Assembly (NCBI GenBank): GCA_046290435.1
Contig: JBKAGO010000050.1
Span: 11,212 to 75,211, forward strand
Direction: 5' to 3'
Length of the DNA stretch: 64,000 nucleotides
From: CAVQUE01 sp046290435
Lineage (GTDB): Bacteria; Actinomycetota; Acidimicrobiia; Acidimicrobiales; UBA8592
This document shows positions 16,723-24,017 of this stretch, piece after piece. The position numbers and the translations under genes are program-made. Under the pieces are notes generated by a model. The model was not told the DNA's origin, made no database searches, and saw only the letters and a list, made by a program, of their open reading frames with translations. How positions within the stretch are numbered: the stretch's first letter is position 1; every line of letters starts with the position of its first letter.

Positions 16723-17181
16723 ATGGCCGAAGGGTCCGACGCCAGGAGTCCGGCATTCGAGGCTGCCGGCGACAGACGGGTCGAGTTGAAGGCCGCGCTC
16801 TCCGCGGTGGAGATCGTCGCGGCCGGCCCGGCCGGGGCGCCCGGTTGGCACGAGCGCCTCACGGCTGCGCTGATCGACCTGTCGAAAGCACTCGACACCC
16901 ACGTTGAGGAGGTCGAACGACCCGACGGGCTGCTCGAGGAGCTGACCGAAGCCGCGCCCCGCCTGGTCAACCACGTCGACCGCCTGCGTGACGAGCACCC
17001 TGTGCTGCAGGCCCAGATGGCCGCGTTGATCGCCCGGGCCGACCCGATCGGCGACGCCGTCGCACCCGCCGACGATCTGCGCTCGGAGGTCCTCGACGCC
17101 CTCGTGGCCATCGCCCGGCATCGCCAACGCGGCGCAGACCTCGTCTATGAGGTCCACAACGTCGACATCGGTGGCGGCTGA
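16723..17181 (+). CDS. Conserved helical hypothetical protein
   Basis: Small 152-aa protein, nearly all alpha-helical by composition, with segments such as ERLTAALIDLSKALDTHVEEVE, RLVNHVDRLRDEHPVL and LVAIARHRQRGADLVYEVHN. The ending HRQRGADLVYEVHNVDIGGG is familiar from small uncharacterised actinobacterial proteins. Its spaced His/Glu helices recall hemerythrin-like bundles, but the metal ligand pattern is not clear. The start ATG at 16723 has GGGGGAA 5 bp upstream. The upstream frame is open only because the neighbouring reductase is frameshifted into it. No function can be assigned. Confidence 0.7.
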   Translation: MAEGSDARSPAFEAAGDRRVELKAALSAVEIVAAGPAGAPGWHERLTAALIDLSKALDTHVEEVERPDGLLEELTEAAPRLVNHVDRLRDEHPVLQAQMAALIARADPIGDAVAPADDLRSEVLDALVAIARHRQRGADLVYEVHNVDIGGG

Positions 17182-17222
17182 GCGCAGGTCGGAACAGCGC
17201 GGGCAGCGCGGGTCAGCGCGGC

Positions 17223-18020
17223 TCAGGGCCAGAGGTACCCACTGGATCGCTTGCCGAGCACGGTGTCGTCGAACACCCGACGCGCCGGTCCCCTGCCGGC
17301 TCCTGCACACACGTGCATGGGCAGCAGGTGCTCTTCGCGGGGGTGGCACCAGCGTGCGCCCGGCGCGTCGGCCCACCCGATGAGCAGGCGCCCCCGCTCG
17401 TCCTCGTCGATGCCGGGATCGGTGACGGCATGGTTCAACCAGGACTCGAAGGCCTCGTTGTCGGGGTCGCCGTCGGCGCCCGAGAAAAAGGCGTTCATGT
17501 TGTGGAACGTGAACCCCGACCCGAGGATCAAGACGTCGTCGCCGGCCAGCTCGGCGAGCGCGGCGCCCATGGCCAGGTGCGCCGCAGGGTCGAGGCTCGA
17601 CAGCAACGAGAGCTGCACGACCGGGATGGCGGCGTCGGGGTACATGAGCAGCAACGGGATGAACATGCCGTGGTCGAAGCCGCGCCGATCGTCGAGGCGC
17701 GGCGCGAAGCCGGCGCCCTCGAGCAACCCCGCCGCACGCTGGGCCAGGTCGGGCGAGCCCGGCGCCGGGTACTGCAGCTCGTAGGTCTCGGGCGGGAAGC
17801 CCCCGTAGTCGTAGATGAGCTCGGGATTCGCGCCAGAGGTGAGGGTGGGCTGGGGGCACTCCCAGTGGGCGCTGACCAGCAGGATGGCGGCGGGGCGCCC
17901 GACCAGGTCCTGGGCCCCGGAGAGGAACTCGATGAGCTTGCCGTGGGAGGGTTCGCCGAGCACGGGCATCGGTCCGCCGCCATGGGGGATGCACAGCACG
18001 CGAGGAGCAGATTCAGCCAT
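17223..18020 (-). CDS. Class III extradiol dioxygenase, DODA (YgiD/LigB) family
   Basis: Predicted Fe(II) or Zn(II) dioxygenase of 265 aa, related to 4,5-DOPA extradiol dioxygenases that open catechol-type rings. Metal and catalytic histidines are visible in IPHGGGPMP, SAHWE, GFDHGMFIPL and REEHLLPMHV, in the family order. ATG at 18020 is chosen because the conserved core starts right after it (PRVLCIPHGGG); longer readings are basic noise. Substrate unknown. It diverges from the esterase gene at 18160 and converges on the small helical protein gene. Confidence 0.88.
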   Translation of the reverse strand: MAESAPRVLCIPHGGGPMPVLGEPSHGKLIEFLSGAQDLVGRPAAILLVSAHWECPQPTLTSGANPELIYDYGGFPPETYELQYPAPGSPDLAQRAAGLLEGAGFAPRLDDRRGFDHGMFIPLLLMYPDAAIPVVQLSLLSSLDPAAHLAMGAALAELAGDDVLILGSGFTFHNMNAFFSGADGDPDNEAFESWLNHAVTDPGIDEDERGRLLIGWADAPGARWCHPREEHLLPMHVCAGAGRGPARRVFDDTVLGKRSSGYLWP

Positions 18021-18159
18021 GGCGCCAACCATGCCACACCGCACCTGGCGACGACACCATGTCGCCGTCACCACGGATTCGTCACGGGCACCGCGGGCAG
18101 GGCGCGCCCGGGCGACCTTCCGTGCCTCCATGCCGCAGTGGCTGCGCGAGGATGCAGGG

Positions 18160-18795
18160 ATGGGTCTCACCACATACCGCATCGAACGCCAGGGCGCCGA
18201 CCGTCTCCTGGTCCTGCTGCACGGCTGGAGCGCCGAGCAGCACCATCTGGCGGCCTACGTGCCGCTGGTCGATCCCGGCGAACGCTTCAGCGCTGTGTGC
18301 CCTCGGGCGCCACACGACCTGCCCGACGGCGACGGTGCGTCGTGGTACGACCGAAGCCCGGAGGGGCCCGATGCGGGGTCGTTCGCGGAGGCGCTCGACA
18401 CCCTCGATGCGTTCGTCGTCCAGGAGTGCGAGCGGGTCGGGATCGCCCCCGAACGTTGCGTCGTCGCGGGCTTCTCCCAGGGCGGTTTCCTGGCCCTGGC
18501 CCTGGCCGGTCGCTCCGGGGCGCCGCGGTACGCCGCCGTGTGGGCCATGTGCTGCGGCATGCCCGACGTCGAGGGTCTCGAGCTCGATTTCGGCCACGAC
18601 GACGGGCGCCCGGCGCTGCTCCAGGCCGGCCGACACGACGCGATCATCGCCCCGGAGCGCACGACCGCCGCGGCCGATGTACTCGGCGACGCCGGCTGGG
18701 AGGTCACCTTGCGCGACTACGACATGGCCCACAGCCAGACCATCGAGATGATGATCGACGCCCGGGCATGGCTCGACACGCTGCTGCGTCCCTGA
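18160..18795 (+). CDS. Phospholipase/carboxylesterase-type alpha/beta hydrolase
   Basis: Small alpha/beta hydrolase of 211 aa. The oxyanion region LLVLLHGWSAEQ, the nucleophile elbow GFSQGG (Ser near residue 108), the acid Asp in GRHDAII and the base His in DMAHSQ form a full catalytic set, as in the serine esterase/acyl-protein-thioesterase family. ATG at 18160 gives a compact start (MGLTTYRIERQG) with GAGG about 9 bp upstream; an ATG at 18130 would add ten residues. Likely cytoplasmic because no signal peptide is seen. Substrate unknown. Confidence 0.87.
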   Translation: MGLTTYRIERQGADRLLVLLHGWSAEQHHLAAYVPLVDPGERFSAVCPRAPHDLPDGDGASWYDRSPEGPDAGSFAEALDTLDAFVVQECERVGIAPERCVVAGFSQGGFLALALAGRSGAPRYAAVWAMCCGMPDVEGLELDFGHDDGRPALLQAGRHDAIIAPERTTAAADVLGDAGWEVTLRDYDMAHSQTIEMMIDARAWLDTLLRP

Positions 18796-18926
18796 AGCGC
18801 GTCCGCCTCGGCTGAGACCGCCCGTCTCGACGCGTGATGATTCGCGATGGACTGGTTCGGGTAGCGGGATCGGTGGCCTCCGAGCCATCCGACCCCCACC
18901 GTGCCACCGACGAGGAGCCGTCCATC

Positions 18927-19490
18927 GTGACCCCCCACCGTGCCTTCACCCGTCCGCGTCCTTGGAGCATCAGCCCGCTGCGTCTGCTGGTCCTCTGGGT
19001 GGCCGTGCTGGCATTGATCGCCGCCGGATGCGCCGACGACGACGATGACGTCGCCGTCACCGACCCCACGGTCGAGGACACGACACCGACCCCCGACGAG
19101 TCCGAGGCCACGCCCACCGCGGCGGAGCCGACACCGACCCCGTCGGCCGAGGACGAGACTCCGACGCCCGACGCCGAGGCGTCCCCCACGCCGGAGGAGG
19201 CGACGCCCGAGCCGACCACCGCCGACGGCGACGAGGCCGGTATCGAGATCGACGTCGCCTGCGTCGACGGCGAACCGGCGGTGACGGCGACGACGCCGCT
19301 GCCGGTCACCGACATCGAGGAGATCGACGACATCGTCAACACCATCGACTTCTGCGAGGGCGCCGGCGGGCTGGCTTCTGTCGCGTTCACCGCCCCGTGC
19401 CCGTCGGGAGACCGCGACGTCGTCGTGGTGGCCGTCGGCGGCGCGCTCCCCGACATCGCTACCCTCGACCTCTGCGAGAACGAGAGCTGA
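18927..19490 (+). CDS. Small secreted lipoprotein with Thr/Pro/Glu-rich linker
   Basis: Predicted lipoprotein of 187 aa. The GTG at 18927 has GAGGAG 9 bp upstream. The N-terminus is basic, followed by a hydrophobic core and the lipobox LIAAGC. After an Asp run there is a low-complexity stretch rich in Thr, Pro and Glu (PTPDESEATPTAAEPTPTP...), a probable wall-spanning spacer. The C-terminal about 75 residues contain four cysteines (VACVDG, FCEGAG, APCPSG, DLCENE), which suggests two disulphides in a small folded domain. Family not recognised. It precedes the trypsin-like protease gene by 85 bp, same strand. Confidence 0.75.
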   Translation: MTPHRAFTRPRPWSISPLRLLVLWVAVLALIAAGCADDDDDVAVTDPTVEDTTPTPDESEATPTAAEPTPTPSAEDETPTPDAEASPTPEEATPEPTTADGDEAGIEIDVACVDGEPAVTATTPLPVTDIEEIDDIVNTIDFCEGAGGLASVAFTAPCPSGDRDVVVVAVGGALPDIATLDLCENES

Positions 19491-19575
19491 TTCCCGCGAG
19501 GTTCTTCATGACTTCTTCACGGCTCTGCCGCCACGGTGATCCTCGTCGACCTCTCCACACGACGAGGAGCACCCC

Positions 19576-20961
19576 ATGGCACGCTTGCGATCTCTGCGAC
19601 CTTCACCGTCACGCCGCCCCCTGATCCTGCGCTCGCTCGTGGTCCTCGCCACGATCGCCGGCCTGCTGGTCGCTTCGGGACCATCGGGAGCCGCCGCAGG
19701 ACCACAGCAGCCCCGGATCGAGCCGCGCATCGTCGGCGGCAGCCCGGTCGACATCACGCAGTACCCCTGGCAGGTGGCGCTCGAGGATCGGAACGGGCAG
19801 TTCTGCGGGGGCGCCATCATCGGCGCCCGTGCGGTCGTGACCGCGGCCCATTGCACGGAGGGTCTCCGAGCCGGAGCTGTCACGGTCCGGGCCGGCTCTG
19901 CCCGCGTGCATCAGGGAGGACAGACCCGGCGGGTGGCGCGGATCGCCGTCCATCCCGACTGGGGGCCGAGAAGCAACCGCAACGACATCGCCGTGTTGAT
20001 CCTCGACCGGGATCTCACGATGGGACCCGGCGTCGCCGCGATCGGTTTCCAGGGCGACACGATCGCTCGGCTGAGCACGAACCGCACGACCGCATGGGTG
20101 AGCGGCTGGGGCGCCACCGGCGAGACAGAAGCGGGCAGCAACCGCCTGTTGGCCGTGAGCGTGCCGGTGGTCGGCGACGCCCGGTGCCAGCAGCTCCTGG
20201 GGGCCCAGGGGTCGTCGATCCACGGGCCCAGCATGTTGTGCGCCGGCGGCGGGGTCGCCGACTCGTGCTATGGCGACAGCGGCGGACCCCTCGTGGCCCG
20301 CGACGGCAACGGCACGCCCCATCTGATCGGCGTGGTCAGCTGGGGGCTGGTGTGCGGCGAACCCGGCGTGCCCGGCGTCTATGCCGACGTTGCGACGCTG
20401 CAGACCTGGATCGCCCGAGAGGCGGGCCCACTCGTACCCCCGCCCCCACCTGCCTCGCCGCCGGCGACACCGAACCCGGCACCGCCGGCCGGCGAGTCGA
20501 CGACGGTCGTGACCCAGAGCCGGGTGCTGAGGATCCCCCGCTTCGGGCCGGCGAATCGCTATCCGACGACGATGCGGGTCGACGGCGTGGCCGGTCGACT
20601 GGTCGACGTCGACGTCGTCCTGACGGGGCTGACCCACGGCAGCCCCTACGATCTCGACATCGTTCTGGTGGCCCCCGACGGCACCCAGGTCACGCTGCTG
20701 TCGGAGGCAGGCGGCATACGGCGGGTGCGCAACGTCGACCTGCGCCTCGACGACGAAGCCCCGAGGCGCGTGCCGAACCGCCTGTCGCGCTCGGGCCGGT
20801 TCCGCCCGACCACCGGCTTCGCAGAGGGTATGCCACCGGCACGCCTGGTCGACCTCGACGGCATCGATCCCAATGGCCGCTGGCGGCTGTTCGTGCACGA
20901 CTCGGCACGGCGCGATCGGGGCCGGCTCGCGGGATGGAGCCTGGTGCTCACGACGAGTTGA
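19576..20961 (+). CDS. Secreted trypsin-like serine protease (S1) with C-terminal P-domain
   Basis: Secreted protease of 461 aa. GAGGAG lies just ahead of the ATG at 19576. A signal peptide (LRSLVVLATIAGLLVASG) is followed by the activation-type start RIVGGSPVD. The catalytic triad is complete: TAAHC near residue 93, DIAVL near 137 and GDSGGP near 234. A Pro-rich hinge (PPPPPASPPATPN) leads to a proprotein-convertase P domain (about residues 320-461), with YDLDIVLVAPDGT and GRLAGWSLVLTT, a module known to fold as a beta-sandwich and to aid stability or secretion. The 3' end overlaps the convergent histidine kinase gene by 14 bp. Confidence 0.93.
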   Translation: MARLRSLRPSPSRRPLILRSLVVLATIAGLLVASGPSGAAAGPQQPRIEPRIVGGSPVDITQYPWQVALEDRNGQFCGGAIIGARAVVTAAHCTEGLRAGAVTVRAGSARVHQGGQTRRVARIAVHPDWGPRSNRNDIAVLILDRDLTMGPGVAAIGFQGDTIARLSTNRTTAWVSGWGATGETEAGSNRLLAVSVPVVGDARCQQLLGAQGSSIHGPSMLCAGGGVADSCYGDSGGPLVARDGNGTPHLIGVVSWGLVCGEPGVPGVYADVATLQTWIAREAGPLVPPPPPASPPATPNPAPPAGESTTVVTQSRVLRIPRFGPANRYPTTMRVDGVAGRLVDVDVVLTGLTHGSPYDLDIVLVAPDGTQVTLLSEAGGIRRVRNVDLRLDDEAPRRVPNRLSRSGRFRPTTGFAEGMPPARLVDLDGIDPNGRWRLFVHDSARRDRGRLAGWSLVLTTS

Positions 20962-22243
20962 CGCGATGGGTGGGGAGCCACACCACGAAGGTGGCGCCCT
21001 TTCCGGGGCGGCTCTCGGCGCGGATGGCGCCTCCGTGGAGCTCGACGAGTCGCCCCGCGATGGCGAGCCCCAGACCGGCCCCAGGACCCGACCGTGCTGC
21101 GTCGACCCGGTGGAACCGGTCGAACACCGCCCCGAGCTGGTCCTCGGGGATGCCGGGGCCGTCGTCGCTCACGACAAGGTTCACCCCGGCCTCGTGCCGG
21201 GTCGCCGACAGCTCGACGGCGGTGGCGTAGCGGGCGGCATTGGCCAGCAGGTTGTCGAGCACCTGGGCCATGCGGGTCTCGTCGACGAACACCAGGGGCA
21301 GGTCGGGGGCGACGTGGATCTTCACCGACAGGCCGCCCCCTGGCCCACCGTGGTCACGCGCCGCTCTGGTGAGGATCGCCTCGGGCGGAACCGGTCCGAG
21401 CTCGAGGACGACACCGCCGCCTTCGACCAGTGCGAGGTCCTGGAGATCGTCGACCAGCCGTCCGAGCCGGCCGACGTCGCCGACGAGGCCGTCGATGGTG
21501 GCCGCATCGGGTTCGACGACGCCGTCGGCAACGGCGTCGAGATGGGCTCGCAGTGTCGCGAGCGGCGTGCGCAACTCATGTGCGGCGTCGGCGATCATCG
21601 CCCGGTGCGCAGCTTCGGCCCGTGCCAGATCCTCGGCCATCGCGTTGAACGACGCTGCGAGATGGCCGAGCTCGCCGTCGCCGGTGGTGCGCACCCTGAC
21701 CTGGCGATCACCGCGGCGGGTGCGTTCGACGGCGTCGGAGAGCTCGCGGATGGGGCTGGTGATCCGGTCGGCCAGCGCAATGGCCGCCAGTCCCCCCACC
21801 ACGAGGGCGCCGACGCCGGCCAGCACGAACCACCGATCGATGGCACCGAGGGCACCCGAGGCCATCTCGGTCTGCTCGATGGCAACGGTGTACAGGAATG
21901 TCGACCGGCCACCGAACACGAAATCGTCGACGGGCAGCTCGTCGAGTGGTGGCAACGGCTGCTCGGGTCGGGAGTCGGCGATGACCCGGTTGCCGGGCGT
22001 GGCCAGGATCAGTCGGACGCCTTCGCGTCGGTCGATGCGCTCGAGGATCGGCTCGACGCCGTCCCAGGAGCCCGTCTCGGCGCGGTGATCCGAGATCTGG
22101 TTCAGCTGAGCGCGTGAGAGCAGCACGTCGACGACGGTGGTGATCTCGGAGCGGGTCGCCTGCCGTGCGACCAGTCCGGCGACACCGACCGACAGTGCGG
22201 TCACCGCGAGCATCGCGATCAGGATGCGATAGCGCAGGCTCAC
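20948..22243 (-). CDS. Two-component sensor histidine kinase
   Basis: Membrane sensor kinase of 431 aa. TM1 is at about residues 7-27 and TM2 at about 142-162, giving an extracytoplasmic sensing loop of about 115 residues. It is followed by HAMP (ITSPIRELSDAVERTRRGD), HisKA with the phosphoacceptor His in DAAHELRTPLATL (near 221), and HATPase_c with N-box DNLLANAARYA and G-box SDDGPGIP. The GTG/ATG start overlaps the response regulator stop by 4 bp, so the pair is translationally coupled. It is the EnvZ/BaeS-like class; signal unknown. Confidence 0.93.
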   Translation of the reverse strand: MSLRYRILIAMLAVTALSVGVAGLVARQATRSEITTVVDVLLSRAQLNQISDHRAETGSWDGVEPILERIDRREGVRLILATPGNRVIADSRPEQPLPPLDELPVDDFVFGGRSTFLYTVAIEQTEMASGALGAIDRWFVLAGVGALVVGGLAAIALADRITSPIRELSDAVERTRRGDRQVRVRTTGDGELGHLAASFNAMAEDLARAEAAHRAMIADAAHELRTPLATLRAHLDAVADGVVEPDAATIDGLVGDVGRLGRLVDDLQDLALVEGGGVVLELGPVPPEAILTRAARDHGGPGGGLSVKIHVAPDLPLVFVDETRMAQVLDNLLANAARYATAVELSATRHEAGVNLVVSDDGPGIPEDQLGAVFDRFHRVDAARSGPGAGLGLAIAGRLVELHGGAIRAESRPGKGATFVVWLPTHRVNSS

Positions 22244-22926
22244 CGGTCGATCATCCGATAGCCCACCCCGTAGACGGTCTCGATGTAGGTCGGGTCGGCC
22301 GGGTCGTCGCCCAGCTTGCGGCGAAGGCTGCGGACGTGGGCGTCGACGGTGCGGACCATGACGTCGTTGTCGTAGCCGAAGGCCTCGGCCACCAGCGCCT
22401 GGCGGGTGAAGGCCCGGCCCGGCTCGGCGGCGAGCGCGGCGAGCACCGACAGTTCTCGTGGGGTCACCGGCACCGGGTCGCCATCGAGCTCGACGACATG
22501 GCGGCGGGTGTCGACCACCAGCTTGCCGATCGCGAACACCGCCGGTGCCTCGACAGCAGTGGCGGCGGCCCGACGCAGGACGGTACGGACCCGGGCCACC
22601 ACCTCACGGGGGCTGAACGGCTTGGTGATGTAGTCGTCGGCACCGAGGTCGAGCCCCAGCAGGGTGTCCTCCTCGGTGGAGCGGGCCGTGACCAGGATGA
22701 TCGGGGTGTCGGACTCGGCCCGCACGATCCGGCAGATGTCCCAGCCGTCCACGCCCGGGAGCATGAGATCGAGCAGCACCAGATCGGGCTTGCGGCCCCG
22801 GATGAGCTCGAGCGCCTTGCGCCCGTCGTGGGCCACGAGCACGACGTAGCCCTCGATCTCGAGGTACCGACGGACGAGGTCGGCGAGCCGCGGGTCGTCG
22901 TCGACAACGAGGATCCGCTGCGCCAT
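22240..22926 (-). CDS. OmpR/PhoB-family response regulator
   Basis: Response regulator of 228 aa, partner of the kinase that follows with a 4-bp overlap. The receiver domain starts RILVVDDDPRLADLV; the phosphoacceptor Asp is in LVLLDLMLPG near residue 53, Thr in VTARS, and Lys in TKPFSPREV. The C-terminal winged helix carries LSVLAALAAEPGRAFTRQAL and the ending VRSLRRKLGDDP...TVYGVGYRM typical of the family. ATG at 22926 gives MAQRILVVDDD, the usual length; upstream codons are arginine-rich noise. Targets unknown. Confidence 0.95.
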   Translation of the reverse strand: MAQRILVVDDDPRLADLVRRYLEIEGYVVLVAHDGRKALELIRGRKPDLVLLDLMLPGVDGWDICRIVRAESDTPIILVTARSTEEDTLLGLDLGADDYITKPFSPREVVARVRTVLRRAAATAVEAPAVFAIGKLVVDTRRHVVELDGDPVPVTPRELSVLAALAAEPGRAFTRQALVAEAFGYDNDVMVRTVDAHVRSLRRKLGDDPADPTYIETVYGVGYRMIDR

Positions 22927-23187
22927 GGAGCGAGATCGTACCGCCCAGGCCCGCAGCGGACGGCGTGCCACCCTCGGTCACGTGCTCGGGCTGTCCAGGC
23001 CCGTGCTGCTCGCTCCGATGGCTGCCATCAGCGGGGGAAGGCTCGCTGGCTGCGTTCTCGTCGTTGCCTTACGGCTATGGGGTAGGGCTGCCTCCTGCGG
23101 CCTTGCCAGCGACGAAGCCGGCTCGCCCTGAGCCTCGCAAACGTTGCCTGACACGGCACTAGTCGCCCGACACGGAAAGGCCGCACC

Positions 23188-23334
23188 ATGAGCGCCCGCG
23201 ACGCACTGGTCGATGCGTACGTCACCACCCGGGCCACCAGTGACCCATCGACCATGCACAACGCCACCTCCGCCCTGCTCGCCCTCCTCGAAGCAAGCGC
23301 CGGTACCAGCCCCAGACCCGAGGACCGGCCATGA
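23188..23334 (+). CDS. Possible small protein (48 aa)
   Basis: An ATG at 23188 with GAAAGG upstream opens a 48-codon frame (MSARDALVDAYVTTRAT...), mainly helical. Its TGA overlaps the ATG of a second tiny frame, which in turn overlaps an in-frame ATG (23399) upstream of the SRPBCC gene. The chain of overlapping starts hints at a translated leader or a small coupled gene. No family recognised, and chance is quite possible. Confidence 0.3.
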   Translation: MSARDALVDAYVTTRATSDPSTMHNATSALLALLEASAGTSPRPEDRP

Positions 23335-23440
23335 CCGCCACGCGCCCAGCGCCGTCTCGGCCGTGCACCCTGCGCCGCCGGCAACAAGACTTCGGAGCAT
23401 GACTGCGATCTCGTCAGGAACCCGCGTGGAGGGACCGATC

Positions 23441-23950
23441 ATGTCGGTCGCTCCCTTCCCTCCGAGCCCACCGCCCGGATTCGTGCGCCATGTCTACGAG
23501 CACGCCTGGGAGATCGGCCGGCCCCGATCGGCCGTGTGGGCCTGGTTGTGTGACCCGTCGACGTTCGTGGACGGCCAGATCCCGCCGTTCAGGGTCGAGT
23601 TCCTCACCAACCCGGCCGGCCAGACCGGCTTCGCCGAGGGCGTCTACAACGCCCACGTCGGTCCCTTCATGTCGTTCTCGGGCGTGTTGGGCATGATCGA
23701 GCCCGAGCGCTACCGCGACCTGCAGTACTTCTACGGCAGCTACGCAGTCAGCCACGCGCTGTTCCGGCCGACCCGCCTGCAGTTCTGGGTGACCGACGGC
23801 GCCGAACCCGACACCACGATCCTCGAGCTCCGGGTCGACGCCGACGTCCGCCGCCGAACCGAGAAGCTGTGGACTCGGGCGATGGCACTGTTCTGGAGCC
23901 GCTTCGGCAGCTGGTGCGAGCGGGCGATCCCGAACAACTGGCTCCGCTGA
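23441..23950 (+). CDS. SRPBCC-like (START/polyketide cyclase fold) hypothetical protein
   Basis: Protein of 169 aa. The ATG at 23441 has GGAGGG about 8 bp upstream; an ATG at 23399 is an alternative that would add 14 residues. The opening YEHAWEIGRPRSAVWAWLCDPSTF is typical of the SRPBCC hydrophobic-ligand fold (helix, then VWxxL.DP). The rest is aromatic-rich, ending in a long amphipathic helix (WTRAMALFWSRFGSWCERAI) as in polyketide cyclase/dehydrase-like proteins. Ligand unknown. It lies 67 bp before the P-type ATPase gene on the same strand. Confidence 0.7.
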   Translation: MSVAPFPPSPPPGFVRHVYEHAWEIGRPRSAVWAWLCDPSTFVDGQIPPFRVEFLTNPAGQTGFAEGVYNAHVGPFMSFSGVLGMIEPERYRDLQYFYGSYAVSHALFRPTRLQFWVTDGAEPDTTILELRVDADVRRRTEKLWTRAMALFWSRFGSWCERAIPNNWLR

Positions 23951-24017
23951 CCCGGTCGGTGACCAGCGGGACGTAGTGCCCTTGTCTCCATGACCCTCAC
24001 GGGACCATGGTGCAACC

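Noticed and set aside
14899..17181. Single 760-residue protein joining the reductase to the helical protein
   Set aside because: The conserved C-terminus of the reductase is in another frame after about 16525, and the helical protein has its own start and ribosome-binding site at 16723.
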